Positions 35,720 through 48,719 of a stretch of 64,000 bases of DNA are shown here, piece after piece. The notes below the pieces were generated by a model, which saw nothing but the letters and a program-made list of their open reading frames with translations, made no database searches and was not told the DNA's origin. A program made the position numbers and the translations under genes. Each line of letters begins with the position of its first letter. Position 1 is the stretch's first letter. The DNA is from Bugula neritina (taxonomy: Eukaryota > Bryozoa > Gymnolaemata > Cheilostomatida > Bugulidae): the NCBI GenBank assembly GCA_964035545.1, contig OZ037766.1, positions 27,386,673 to 27,450,672 on the forward strand, written 5' to 3'.

Positions 35720-37225
35720 CAAATTATACAAATTTATAAATGTGCAAAGGAAGTGAGAAAATTAATAATGTTCTACAAGCAAAAAGATATGCTCCCCTGG
35801 TCACTCAAGTCCCTTGGAGTACTACTACAATTCACTAAAGGCCAAAATAGCTTGTAAAATAATTGCCTCCACCAGGATTTGAATCACAAACTGGAGGCAA
35901 ATATTTTATATATTGGTTAAATTGTTATTCGGAGTAGCTTGCTAGCTTTAAATATCACATCGACAAACTAAAACCTACACAGAGTTGCTGCGTGTGTATT
36001 TGGTCATGGTGTTCTCTTTTGAACATGAAAACTAAAAACCCTATAGAAATTAGGTAAACTTGATAGCTGTCAATGTAAGAATTAAAATTTTCATACTGAA
36101 CTTCTTTGTCTGATTGAAGGAAATTACTAGGTGAGTAGCTGGTTTTATCAAAATGCTGCTGTTAATAAAGAACATTACACAAAAATAAAAATATGTGATA
36201 AATTAGTGCAACAGTACTACTGACATAAAATAGTATCACAATATGCATTTCACATTTTTTAATAAGTTCAACGATTATGGTACTTATCAATTTTTAAATT
36301 AGTTAGCTATACAAGAAGACAAACATGTAAAAGTTTTGAAAATGCTTAAATCTGTTTACTTTTGTATCAAAATTACACACATTAACGGTTGGAACCTTTG
36401 AAAACAACCTGCTAGTACAGGTTTTATAAGCTTTACAAACTAATGCAAGTATTTTTCAAACTCAAAATTAGTTGTGTGCTGGACCTTGAAACAGCAATTT
36501 AGATTGTATAAAGTGCACTAAGATTGTATGATTATATATTATCAGCTGTAGCTAAACTCAAAGAAGGTTATATAATTTGTAAACAAGGTAAATTCAGTTG
36601 TATCATACAAAAGGTTTTTATTTCTATAATTTTCATACGTAATTTTAGTTAAAATACATATTAAAAATTTGCTTAATTAAGGTTACCTGACGCATTTTAT
36701 TTATCCAGTGATAAAATATTTATATATATCCTAACTATCATATAATATCATCACATATATCATTTATATAACTATATATTGACTGTATAACTACAAAATA
36801 TCACATATATCTATTTGAGAGTTGTATGCTCAAAAAGTTTAGGTTTATGAGGAGTTCTGTGCTCATGATGATGACAGTTACCTTAAGCTGTTATAGAGTA
36901 TTGTAGAACAAATTGTAATTATTGTTAGCTTTTATTGCATGCTGTTCTTAGCCATGGCTTAATTATAATTGAGCCCAGTTAAAAGTTAAAAAATTATTGT
37001 TTGTTTGCATAGTCTAATTGTATGTTGGTATAACAACACAAAAGCTATTTATAAAAAGTATCTTTGACTGGCTCACTAATTTGCTTTTTAATTTATTAAT
37101 AATACAAAGTACAAACTTTTGGTAGCTTTATTCATGTTAAGTTGGGTATACTTTTGAAATTATGAAAAAATTTCCCAATATTGTAATAACCCAAGAGTTA
37201 ATTGCTAATGTAAATTTAAATTGTT
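35720..37225. other. intergenic stretch, no gene recognised
   Basis: AT-rich, only short frames. Searched by eye for the propeller exon that should precede the orphan exons at 37230; none is present. Confidence 0.45.
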
Positions 37226-37229
37226 GCAG

Positions 37230-37868
37230 ACTGTTATAGCTTGTCCATGAAACAGCCATCATATAAATTTGAGGACTCAGATGAGCTGAAAGTCTATTGG
37301 CCAACTGACAAGATCATTTCTACCCTCACAGAGAAAGTACCTGCTGAATTAAGGGAGAGACTGGAAAGCAAACTAAGTCAGTCAAAGATATTACAAGAGT
37401 TTACAATATAAATATTCTCTCCCACTTTCCTCCGTAAATTCTAAGTCTAATCTGTTGCCATGCAACTATAAAGTAGTCTAACTGTTGTAGTTATTAATTA
37501 GGTAACTTTATACCTGACTATATACATATTGGAATCACTTGAAGAATTTTAGAACGTGAGAATATATAACTCAAAATTTATATAACTTAATTGCAATCTT
37601 TTCAGTAGTTTATCACATATGACACTCTTATTTAGTATGAAACCAGTCTGATCACTGCTACATTTTAATTATAATGCATAAAAAATGCTATAAAAAACCA
37701 AGTGAATAAAAGGAAAAAGTTAGTAGACTATAGGAAGTGTATAGTTATAAAATGTTTAGTCTGTTTTTCTTAATTCATGTCAGCTGTTCCACCAGGTTGA
37801 TTGCTGCCAATAAAGATGTTGATGGCCAAACAATACAGCTAGCTCTGGTCTCCCCAGCTGACCAATGA
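37230..37868 (+). pseudogene. orphan last two exons of an NHL-protein paralogue
   Basis: An open block 37230-37411 begins after a good acceptor (TTGTTGCAG) in phase 1 with DCYSLSM and contains LKVYWPTDKI...KVPAELRERL. The NHL gene exon at 41268 begins DCSMSN in the same phase and has LTIYWHTNKM...EVPEDLKTKL. A second block, 37796-37868, begins in phase 2 and reads NKDVDGQTIQLALVSP, like SSDEGVAEMLLVAS in the last NHL exon, also phase 2. The first block reaches TAA at 37411 unless a weak donor near 37378 is used. No signal-peptide or propeller exon is found upstream before the methyltransferase gene. Likely a truncated tandem duplicate; expression cannot be excluded. Confidence 0.6.
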
Positions 37869-38570
37869 GAATCCGACACATATATCTGTCACAAATATTG
37901 AAGACGCTTGCAATCAGCTAAATTATCAGTAAAAGCATCGTCATTCATTTATTTATTTCAAATTTAAGTGAGCCAAGTGTAAGACTGGTTTGTTGCTCAA
38001 CCGGCACTAATGGTAGTACAATATTTTTTAGATCATCTTAACTTGCTTTCATTGTTACTATAGCTGACAATGAATATAAAAAACTAGGATAATCTTCTTT
38101 ATTGATTTTAGCTTTTAAGAATTATTTCGCATATTCATTTTGAACTTTTGTGATTTTCAAATTATTTTGCTGAATAATCATCAGCTTTAATGATCTAATT
38201 ATTTTCTTTACATTTTGGTAAATTTTAAAATTTTAAAGTTGTGCTGTCTATATATAATTTTAAAATACTGCACATTTTCTTGATTTTACTAAAAACAAAC
38301 ATTAAAATAAATAGTTATATATGCAAGGGTTTTATGCCAAATATAACCAACAGCTCTTCTTATGAAATTACTAAAATTTAAATTACTAAGAATTGCATAT
38401 GAAATATTCCGGATTTACACAAGAAAAAGTTCCGATTAGGCACACACTTTTACAATGGAAGTAATATTGATATTTTGACTAAAATAGTATACTCGTATAG
38501 CGATTGAATTCAGAATACTCACATCACTCAAGGAGTTGCGAAACTTGCATAATGCAATTGATTATATATA

Positions 38571-38800
<230 letters not shown>

Positions 38801-39291
38801 AATCTGTGCTGTTTTGGGATTTGTCCCCTCATCAGCACAGAACAGAGTACCATGGTCCACACCTTCGATATAAACTTATGTTTCTACTATATTAAAGCAT
38901 ATTTAAAAGGTGTGTAGACTCAAGCCAAAATGCTCAAGTGATTCTAGGAGTCACAGTAAGAAGTCACGAGCCTTGCACAATGCCAGCAGCTTGAATTTGT
39001 GACCATGATTAGAAAGCTCAATCACTGAATGTCATTGCTGAGCATAAAGTGAGAGCATTACATACTTTTTCATTTGTGCCATTTTTATCTGTAACATTTT
39101 TACCTAAAATTGATGAATCTATTTTTTTAGTTAAAATTGGGTTAAAAGTTTAAAAAAAACTTTGAATAGTCACTTATCAGATGCTATCAATTGATACTGC
39201 ATTTATAAATGTTTTGTCAGGCTATTCCTATAATTTTCGAATTGTCATAAACTTGACACTTGCTGACACATCTAGTTTGTTAAAAACAAAG

Positions 39292-41948
39292 ATGCTGCTC
39301 TTTCATTTATTGGTGGTAAGTATATATTTAGCTTTGGAGTTATTAGCTGGAGTAAATAGCTTTGTTATGGGCGGCAGCAATGTGGCAAAATCTATTGCTT
39401 AATCTACTTTAATCCAGTTTATTTCCCAACCACAGAAGTTAAATGTTTGAAACGGCATTTACTTGATTGTGTACATATTATAGACACTTTGAAGGTGTTT
39501 AAATTAGTTTTCTATTTTTAGATTTTGACTCTTGGAGCTCTCTCCAGTATAGCTGCTATAAATTCTCAATCAAGGTAACGTAATTATTTTAATGAAAACT
39601 GTATATTAGGCCTTGAGTTTTTATAAATAATTGTAAACATGTATTGGCTTCATAATCTCTTGTTACCTATAGTAATTGAGTATACATTAGCATTGTGAAA
39701 AGGCTTTTCTTTGGCAAAACCTATGACTACATGCAAATAGATAGTAGAAAACTGTTTTCAATTACTACAGCGTGAATATAAATTTGTGTTTTAGTGTGTC
39801 ATTTTACAAGGAACATGGAATTATTAGCACATATTCAATAGTTCTCCATATAGAGCGAGATTTGTACAAAGATGATGGAAGCATTTTGTTTGGTACTTTT
39901 GGATACCTGCAGACTACTGATGAAACTACTACCACAACTCTCTTTGCCTTCCAGAAAGATCCTATAGCAGGCTTTGTACAACTTAATCACACTCACCTAG
40001 TTTTTTCCAATTATAAGCGACATTGCATAATGCTACTTGACAGAAGATCTAACAGTGTTAGCAAGTTAGCCGGAAAGTGTGGTTGGCCGGGATATGAAGA
40101 TGGAAATAAATATACGGGAAGGCTCTATGGGCCCACAGCTATAGTGTTAGATTTAGACAATTCAAACAGAATTTTTGTTGCAGACACTAAAAATGATAAA
40201 CTGAGAGCTGTAGACATTGAAACAGGGCAGTTGAGTACCGTTATTTCTACCAGTCTCCACAACCCTCAAGGAATGGTGTGGGCCAATGGTGATTTGTTGA
40301 TTACGAATTTAAACTACATTTCACAGACTCTCTGGTTATCTAACGGCGTAGCTATCATTGAAATTCTGGCAGGTTTAAGAGCAAGGGGTTATTCAGACGG
40401 CACATTTGGACAATCTAGGTTTAATCGCCCTATCGACATATGTGAAATAGAATCAAACAAATATCTTATTGCTGATTATAAAAACAAGGTACTTAGGTTT
40501 TTAGATTTAAGCAAAGGAGTAGTAGGTCCAGTTTGCATAAATAGAGAGAGCCCTTGCACAACTAGTACTAAACTACCATCAAATCCTAGATCTCTTGCAA
40601 AAATTGGAGACACTATTTACGTTGGAACTCGGACAAATATTATCAAGCTACGAGGTGGGTTATGTGTTTAAAAATGCAATATTTGGTCGGATAAGTTGGT
40701 TTAGTATAATTTGTAAAAGCAAATTTAGCTAAAAATATTTCTTTTTATTTTAATATAAATGTATCTTTTTTGATAAATAAATGTGTTGTTTACAGCTTTG
40801 TCAATTGTTGAACGAAGACTAGTTTTTAAAACAGAGTATACTGACATTCCTTACAACATTGTGGATAGCCAACAAAGTAAACGGTTTTTCCACTCCATGT
40901 TGTCAAACCGAGCAAAACAGTTTGACAAAATTTGTGGATCTGGTAAGATTTTATACAGTCTTTGGGGCATAGCCCATATTACATAGCCCATATTACATAT
41001 AGCCAATAGGTTACATAGCCCATATTACATAGCCCATATTACATAACTTATTCACTATGTTAGGTCTAGCTTTTTATATGGGCCACGGGTCACCGGTCAT
41101 GCACTAACCCACAGTTTTCAAAGTCATTGGAAAATTATTGTAATTCATGAACAGGAAAGCATATTATAAGCTGTTTCTTTTACTATATATTCATTATATA
41201 TCTACAATAGTATGATTTCTTAATTTTACTATATTTCGAAATCAAAAAATAAGCTGAGGTTTTGTAGACTGCAGTATGTCCAATGAGATACAGCCATCTC
41301 ATGTATGTGAAGATAACCTGTTGACAATCTACTGGCATACAAATAAAATGTTTCCTCGCTCAATCAAAGAAGTACCTGAAGACCTTAAAACTAAACTTCT
41401 AGAAGGACTAGCTGAATGCGACATGACGGAAAACTTAGAAATAATTTTAATTTCTGATCAGCCATTGTGAGTATAGAATGTATAATACAAGTAGTGAATC
41501 TAACTCTGTAAACTTGCTAATACAGTAGTATAAGTATAGCTCTGCTGTCAAAGTTTCAGAAAATTATTAATGCATTTTGATAAACCATTTTATAAGACCA
41601 AGCGATCAGTGAAGAAACATTTAGTTTTACTTCTATTCTTATTCATTTCATAGAACTGTTCTAAACTGGCAGTATATTTCATGTTAATTTGTTGATAGCT
41701 TTTCAATAGAAAATGGTTAATAATAAGTTTTACTAAAACTTCAGGCAAGGCCTATAACAAGCAATTTTATGCTAAGTCTTTTTATGTTTGATCAAGTTTT
41801 CATGTTTGATTTCACAGCAAACCCAATTATTTTTAGATTTTTTCCACCTAAAATGAGTTCTGATGAGGGTGTAGCAGAGATGCTGCTAGTAGCCAGCTGC
41901 ACAGAGAGCTCTCAGATCTATGATGCTGACAGAGACACCTGTAACTAA
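39292..41948 (+). CDS. secreted NHL-repeat (beta-propeller) protein
   Basis: Six exons: 39292-39315, 39522-39574, 39795-40654, 40796-40942, 41268-41466, 41837-41948; 1395 nt, 464 residues plus TAA, all junctions in phase. The signal peptide is split over two exons: MLLFHLLV then ILTLGALSSIAA. The 860-nt third exon encodes repeated NHL-type blades: KLAGKCGWPGYEDG, YGPTAIVLD..NRIFVADTKNDKLRAVD, HNPQGMVW, AGLRARGYSDGTFG, FNRPIDIC, YLIADYKNKVLRFLD. Such propellers bind proteins or glycans outside the cell. The C-terminal about 150 residues (exons 4-6), with IYWHTNKMFPRS, match no family I recognise but recur in the orphan exons at 37.2 kb. Ligand unknown. An AT-rich repeat covers the last codons and 3' UTR. 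Confidence 0.88.
40968..41045. repeat. short tandem repeat ACATAGCCCATATT
   Basis: Four copies of a 14-bp unit, with one interruption, at the start of the intron between exons 4 and 5 of the NHL gene. Confidence 0.85.
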
Positions 41949-42145
41949 TAGTCAACTAGTAACCTTTTACAGAGACACCTGCTACTAATAGTCAACTATA
42001 AGTAACTTTCGACAGAGACATATGTTATATACTAATAGTCAACTAGTAGCTTTTGACAGAGACACCTAGCTGTTACTAATTATCAATCATTAACTTTTAA
42101 GGACACCTGCTATACTAATAGTCAACTATAAATAGCTTTTTATAG
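41930..42145. repeat. about 50-bp minisatellite over the 3' end of the NHL gene
   Basis: About four diverged units of the type AGAGACACCTG-(n)-ACTAATAGTCAACTA-(n)-CTTTT. The first unit encodes the final residues (DRDTCN) and the stop codon, so the array starts inside the reading frame. Confidence 0.8.
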
Positions 42146-42149
42146 TATT

Positions 42150-43004
42150 GAGTCTGGGACACAGTCTATGATTTCTTCAGTTTGGTTTAATGATATTTGA
42201 AAAACTGATTTTGGTTAATTTATTATCCACAAAAAATATTATGATAAATGAGGAGCACTAGATAATTTATTTATGTATGTTATGTATGTATGTTATGTAT
42301 ATGTATGCAGCTTTTATCAGCACTAATATAAGTAATACCTAGCTCAAATATAACTTTTTCTGCATAAAAATAGCTTTTGAACCAACACTATCTGTGAATG
42401 ATTATTTTTAAATAGCGCCATATCAAGGGTTGCTGAACACATGCAAACAAAATTTTTATTTGTAATGTTATGCTTTGTGAAAATACATACATTCTTTAGA
42501 TACTTAAAAGATAACAAAATATAGTATCTAAATATATAAATATGTAAATAAATATACCACTGAGCAATCAAATTTTCAAAACACATAAATAAAAACAATT
42601 TAACTTCAGGGTTATACATCCAGTTTTAGAGAGGAAAACAAAACATAAAAATAATCATATGATAATCTCTATAATGGATAAAATGATGTTGCTTTCGATT
42701 TGTTTTAAAAACCGAATTTTAATGTGGCCACAAAATAAAACAATCTCAACAGAACATACCAACCAGTTAAGCTAAAGTAAAATTTTAATACTTTTCATGA
42801 AATAGTTATTGTAAATTTTAAACAAAATAAAGTTAAAAAAAAGCTATGGGGTGTCAGCGTGTAAAAACGGGCAAATAAAATTGAAATTCTGATTGCTGCA
42901 TTGGTTAATCATTATTTCGAGAAAACATTTAGGTTGAAATTTCTCCATGCATGGGACTGGCGCATACATATTATCCACTATCTAATGACAAGACGTATTT
43001 AATG
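42150..43004. other. intergenic stretch, no gene recognised
   Basis: AT-rich 3' flank of the NHL gene with a short TATG-type simple repeat near 42270-42305. Nothing else supportable. Confidence 0.45.
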
Positions 43005-43007
43005 TTA

Positions 43008-43350
43008 GCCTAGGGCCACACGGTGCGTATTTTCGCATGCGAAAATTGAAACCACAAGTAGCAAAGGTGTCCACTGTGCGCGTTGAGAAAACCTTCGCAC
43101 TTGTCGCTCTGCATTTTCAACGCAAGCGCGAATCGTCTCTGTCGTCGTCACCTAATTGGCTGGTAGCTATTCAGCGAGCCCAATTTCTTTATTTAGTGCT
43201 ATATTCCAGTAAATTGCGTTTTATTGAAAGCGAGTGCGATTTAAAAATGAAAGCTTTATTTATCACGCATCACTGACGCTACAGTGGACACCTTTGCTAC
43301 TTGTGATTTCAATTTTCGCATGCGAAAATACGCACCATGTGGCCCTAGGC
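43008..43350. mobile_element. 343-bp MITE, PIF/Harbinger-like
   Basis: Terminal inverted repeats start GCCTAGGGCCACACGGTGCG on the left, with the reverse complement on the right. Inverted similarity extends about 75 bp (including TTTTCGCATGCGAAAATTG and CTTTGCTACTTGTG). Both ends are flanked by TTA (43005-43007 and 43351-43353), the TWA target duplication of PIF/Harbinger elements. No transposase inside. Confidence 0.85.
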
Positions 43351-43359
43351 TTACTCATC

Positions 43360-44500
43360 CACTATATTAAAGAGATGATAGATTCTAGTTTAAGTGCATT
43401 CAAAAGTATTATTTTTTTCATATAGTTATCTATGGGAATAATTAAGCCACAAGCTCCTAAAACAAGCTAAATTTTAATCTATACTAAAACAATGCTGACC
43501 CAACTGATAAAAAATTATAATATTGAGTCAAAACGCAGTTTCTTTTAAAAAAGGGGAAGAAACTTCAATTGTAGCTCTTTCAAATTTTGATGCTTTAAAA
43601 ACAGTTCTGTTAATCAGAACAAAATAGAAATTAGTGTGCATTATCTGAACACTATAGGGCCACAGTTAAAGAGAGTCAACTGATCTTATAGCTATATTTC
43701 AAAGAGTTGCTTGCTCAATTCATAAAACTGCTAAAGTAGACAACTCCTTAGCTATAGCTTCAGCACTGTTTTATTAGAGCAAAGCGAAGCTAAAATGCAT
43801 TGTTGTTTAAAGTAATTTAAAGCACAGAACTTCCTGTTTTGTGCTCAAAAAGAGAGCATGTATATAATTATGTAACTTTTACTTATAACTAGCTATATAC
43901 ATAAATAATGTAAATATTATCACCATGTTGCAATAATTTTTATACCATATTTGTCTAACGAGCACTAAAAACAAGTCAAGAAGTTTTTTTAGTTCATAGA
44001 TAAGTGTACTAAATTTAAAAAGTTTTTTTAAAGCTATATTTTACATTCTACAAAGCTTATTGTTCAGACAAATGTATGCTATATGTGTATTATCACATAT
44101 TATATGTTTAGACTTTCAATCTTGCTGGTTACTAAAGGTTAAATTGTTTAGTTATAAGTTTTTCCTATGCAGCAACATGGCTATTATTAGTGCATGTCTA
44201 TAGAGGAGAAAAATAGTAACTTAAGGTGAAGTCGGAATTGTAAAGCATATATTCACTTGATATTTTTGCAAAATTCAAAGGTTACGTTTGCTTAGAAATT
44301 TCAAATTTTTCAAAGAAATTTATTTCAACTAGAGCTTACGCATGATTTCTTAGCAGCGCCACACAAAGTAAATCAGAGTAAAGGTTTTACAATTCTCAAC
44401 TTCAAAAGTGTAACATCCATATACTTTCAAAAGCAACTAATTTACTAGTTATAGTTTGAAAAAAAAAGTATTATAAAGAAAATGTTCATGTTTTAGATAG
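43360..44500. other. intergenic stretch, no gene recognised
   Basis: AT-rich DNA between the MITE and the 3' end of the transporter gene. No frame with recognisable motifs on either strand. Confidence 0.45.
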
Positions 44501-44509
44501 TGTGCATCT

Positions 44510-44515
44510 TTTATT
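44510..44515 (-). terminator. polyadenylation signal of the transporter gene
   Basis: AATAAA on the minus strand, 41 nt beyond the stop at 44556. Confidence 0.55.
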
Positions 44516-44555
44516 AATGATTATACATTTTGGCTATAATCAATAATACTGATGA

Positions 44556-47500
44556 TCACAAAACACTTGTTTTTTTAGAATTACTATCTTCTTTGGCATA
44601 CAATAATAAAGGGATTAAGATAACTCCTGCCAGTATAGTACATCCTCCTCCCATGTAGTACAATAGCTGGTAATTCTCTTTTCCAACTCGATAAAAATAA
44701 TCTACAAAATAATTTTACAGAAATTTAATTATATCAAATTGGCAACATGACTAAAATTTTTTTAGTACAATGGCAAAACGGCTATATATTAAGTAAATAA
44801 AAATAGTCTTAACAATAAACAAATAAAGTAGTTGGCTGAAATGTTTTTCAATCTTTAGACTCAAAAAAGTTTATTTGTTCATATGTATTTCATCGTCTTC
44901 CATTACTTTGATCCGTTCATACTTATAAATTATATTTTTACAGAATGGTTAACTCTTTTTCATATTGGGGCAATTTAATTATATTTGGGATTTTATTAAT
45001 TCAAAATTAAATTTTAATTTTTAAAAATAATAGTTCTAAATATCACATTTCACCTGCTACGGGTGGCCCAGCAATAGTTCCCAATCCATTGAGGAACATA
45101 ACTAGGCCATAGGCTGTGGTCAAGTGATTTTCAGGAGTCAAGTAGCTAGTAATGACAGCCAAGTTGCCTATTTGGATGCCAAGTAATGTACCATAGAAGG
45201 AGCAAGTGATAACGAGTATGAGAAACTGAGAGTCTGCTTTGTGAGGCTCTAGGTTCATCAGGCATACAGACACACCACTGAGCGTACAGGAAATTATGTA
45301 AGCGTAACTGTAGTTACAAGGGCATAAGATAAGAGGAATGTTTAATAATCTACCAACAGCATTGCTTACACCTATGACTGATATTAACTGAACTGATTGA
45401 AATTCTGTCAAGTTTTTATGTTCACCATAGTCAGCTAAAAAAACAAAGACTATAACAGCACCTAGGCTAAAAAGGAAGTTATTGATCAAGAATAGACTAA
45501 ATCTCCAGTTACAAAGTACTAAAAATTGTTCTTTAAAACTAAATTTAGGTTTTTGGTCTCGTCTAATAGGAGAAGCATTGTTTGGGAAAATTAGACTTCC
45601 TGCAACGGCGAGGTGAAGGAGAACTCCTAGAAATAAAATAATTTGTGTAAATATCCAACATTGAAAAATTTGCAAAAGTTAGAAAAAATTGTTCGAAATT
45701 CACTTAGTATATATTTTTCTTTCACATTTTGCAATTTGGCATAAAAAAGATGTTACTGCGCATTATCGCAAACTAAAGTTTTTCTAAAACAATGCTTTGA
45801 TCCTAAACTAATATGAATGCAAAATTACAACATAAACATGTAATGTATGTAGTGCAAGGCACATTATTCTACTATACAAAGTAATCGAAGAATATCAAAA
45901 ACTGCACCGACAAAGAAAAAGAGGTCTTTAGAGTTGTCTGCCCATACCAGCAGTCAGCAAATAACCTCCTCTCCAGCCAAATTCCTCAGTAGCCCACTTT
46001 ATGAAGAGAGGCATGACAAGGGTGCCCATGCCTACGCCCGCAGCACTAACTGAAAAGGCTATCATTTTCCACTTCTCAAAGTATTCAGTAATAAGCGACA
46101 CGGATGGAATGTAAGTGAGAGAGACTCCAGTACCTAAAATTGTTTGAAAATATCATCTTTTATTAAACTTTTTACACAACATTATAGAAAAAGATTTGTT
46201 TCTCGACTTACAAGTTTTATAGTTATTTACGCAATTATCTTTTCTATTGTGCATATTCACATTAGCAAGCTCAATAATATTAAACAGTGTGTAATAAAAA
46301 CTTGGATTAAGGCAAATTAAAGTGATATTTTTTGTTGCAAGTAATGTTTTCCATTGGACATATCATGTATTACGGCAACTCTAAGTCAATAAGTTTGGTA
46401 ATTAGCTATAGCTGCAGAACTAAGTTGTAATATCTACTGGTAGTTGGACTACGTGTGCAAATTTTTAGTCTAACTAACAACATGTTCTACAATGTGGTTA
46501 TAATGTTATCACAAAAGCTCTATTTAAGTTTATTTATATTAAACCAAAATGATTGGCACATATACTGTAATGTAACATTCAATAAATTATTAGAAAATAA
46601 TTTGGATTGAAGATGTATATAAGAAAATTTTACGTGTTGCTTTATATTTGAAAATTATGACTCAATGTCGTAGATACATACGCACACGCACACACGCACG
46701 CACACACATAGTAGGAAGAAAAGATATATCTTACTGTACCTCCTATTATGCCAACCAAAAGACACAGTGCCCACACTTGTGACACAGCTGCCCCTAGCCC
46801 TACACCAACTGTAGCTAAAACAGCCCCTCCCATCATTGTTCTCCGATATCCAAACTTGGTGACTAGAAATCCTGCCATTGGCCCTATATGATACAAACAG
46901 TATTTCCAGGTTAAAAAATTATTTATAATAACGGATAATAAGTAAAAAAGAAAATGTAATAATTACTACTGTATTTCCTTGTATAATTGTCTGCGTGTTT
47001 TAATTATATTTCCACATTAATAAAGAACGACAAATTTAATAGGTAGGATGTATTTTCAAAGTAATAACATTTTCTATGAGTAAATCTTGCAGCATAGAGT
47101 TTATTTGCTTAATAACTATACAAACAACAATGAAGGGCTATGATTTAGGCTTTGAACTCAAAAGTATTTGATGGAAGTACAATTGAACCAAAATTTAGAG
47201 TCACAGCAAATAAGTCTTGTTTATACAGTAAATAAATGTCTTAAACTTAGAGTTTGCATAAGAATACATGTTTACACTGTGACTTTGTCAAGCTGCATTA
47301 TTTAATATTTCATCAATAAAAACAACCTGCAAAAAACATGAATGCAATGTGGAGAGAGCCCACAAACCCAACTAACTTCCGTTCTTCTTGAAACTCTTTG
47401 AGTAGTATCGGAGTGAACGTCCCGGAAGATAATACTGTTCCAACACCAAATGCCTATAGTTATATATTTATATATACTAGCATACAAAAAAGAAATATTG

Positions 47501-48260
47501 GGCAAAATTTATTCCAATATTACATTCCAATTTTATAAGACCCAAAGAATAATAAAAGTTATTCATATAACAAATCTGAAATTTGAATTTATAGTCGTCT
47601 AGTTTTATTTTTATTATGCAGTTGCATGAGTCATTCTAAAGAATAATTTTTATCTCAAGTGGTATGGGGAAATGTAAAAGTTTTTAGAGCTATACAAACA
47701 AAGTTTTATTTAAATAATTGCTTATTACCCTATATTAAAAATAGTTAACTTTATTTTTTAAATTTGTGTAAATTTTATAATAACTTTAAGAATCTAATTT
47801 ATTTATTTTATTTAAAAATAGTTAAAAAGTACAAATAAATATATTTTTACCAACCTTTTCTTATCAATTTAATGCTTAAATTTTGAGGCATAGTTTAATA
47901 ATCACTCTTATATATACATGTAAATACATTCTACTATAGAAAGATGAATATACAACACTTTATAAACTCACAATGCTTAGTCTAAACTTTATTTAATAGA
48001 CTAATTACTAACTTGAATGAAAAAGCAAATAGCAAGCACAGCCCATGAGTAACCCTTATCTTTTATCTCACTTTTGGGTAGAGCTTCATCTTCACAAGAG
48101 TTTTTTACTAGGCCCTCTTTTTGCTTTTGCTCTATAACAAAGTAGCACTATATTAGGTTAATCATATATATGAATGAAGCAAATTAGAGTTTAATTTCAA
48201 ATTTCCATTCTTACCAATTTCATTTGTGGGTACGTCATCTCCTAATGTTTCTTGATTCAT
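44556..48260 (-). CDS. monocarboxylate transporter-like MFS protein (SLC16 type)
   Basis: Seven coding exons read from 48260 down: 48215-48260, 48013-48131, 47327-47453, 46740-46883, 45948-46133, 45054-45626, 44556-44701. They total 1341 nt, 446 residues plus TGA, with all phases consistent. A hydrophilic N-terminus (MNQETLGDDVPTNE..., about 45 residues) leads into KGYSWAVLAICFFIQAFGVG, the conserved first-helix motif of monocarboxylate transporters. Then comes GPMAGFLVTKFGYRRTMMGG (loop between helices 2 and 3), GTGVSLTYIPSVSLITEYF (helix 4-5 motif), WRGGYLLTAGVLLHLAV (helix 6), a charged central loop with RRDQKPKF, and six further hydrophobic segments ending VAGDYFYRVGKENYQLLYY. Twelve membrane helices are expected, in the plasma membrane, for proton- or facilitated transport of lactate, pyruvate, ketone bodies or related acids. 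The exact substrate cannot be read from the sequence. Confidence 0.9.
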
Positions 48261-48382
48261 TTTCTAGAGTAAAACTTAATGGGTTCACTTTGAATTTGAT
48301 ATAAATTGAAGCGTCTACAAAGCAAAATATTAGATGCAGTAAGAGTAATAAAGTATCATTGTCAGAATTTGAAGCATTAGAA

Positions 48383-48717
48383 CAGGGGTGTCCAACTTTG
48401 GAATATTTAATGTAGATGGCCACATTGTAAAATTCAGCTTGAGCTGGGGGCCACAGCATCAACAAGTTTTTAGTTACTTTGTTCTAAATTCCTATGAATC
48501 ATTGCTCAATGAAGTATCAATAATTGCTGCAAGTTGTATATTTTTTAGCATATATATAAAAATAAGACATTCAAAAAGTGATTTTTCCACTCTAATTCAC
48601 ATCTGTTCGCAAAATAATTTTCTATTTTTTATCTCTTTGGGGGGGGGGGGAGGCACATAAATGCAGTCTGCATGGTGAGCTGCGTTTGGTCTTTGGGCTG
48701 CCTGTTGGACAGTCCTG
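48383..48717. mobile_element. 335-bp hAT-like MITE
   Basis: Ends CAGGGGTGTCCAAC and GTTGGACAGTCCTG are near-perfect inverted repeats of the hAT CAGGG type. The flanking octamers CATTAGAA and CATTATGA match at six of eight positions, fitting an 8-bp target duplication. A run of 12 G near 48640 is internal. It lies about 120 bp upstream of the transporter start codon, so it could be in the promoter or first intron. Confidence 0.8.
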
Positions 48718-48719
48718 CA

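Noticed and set aside
35960-36200. ATGCTGCTG near 36152 as a possible signal-peptide exon for the orphan NHL exons
   Set aside because: No donor in a suitable phase and the following residues are not signal-peptide-like.
40968-41045. Spaced direct repeats resembling a small CRISPR array
   Set aside because: Units are adjacent, only four in number, without unique spacers, in an animal intron.
43037-43425. Short frames across 43.0-43.4 kb
   Set aside because: They lie within or across the ends of a MITE whose borders are set by inverted repeats and TTA duplications.
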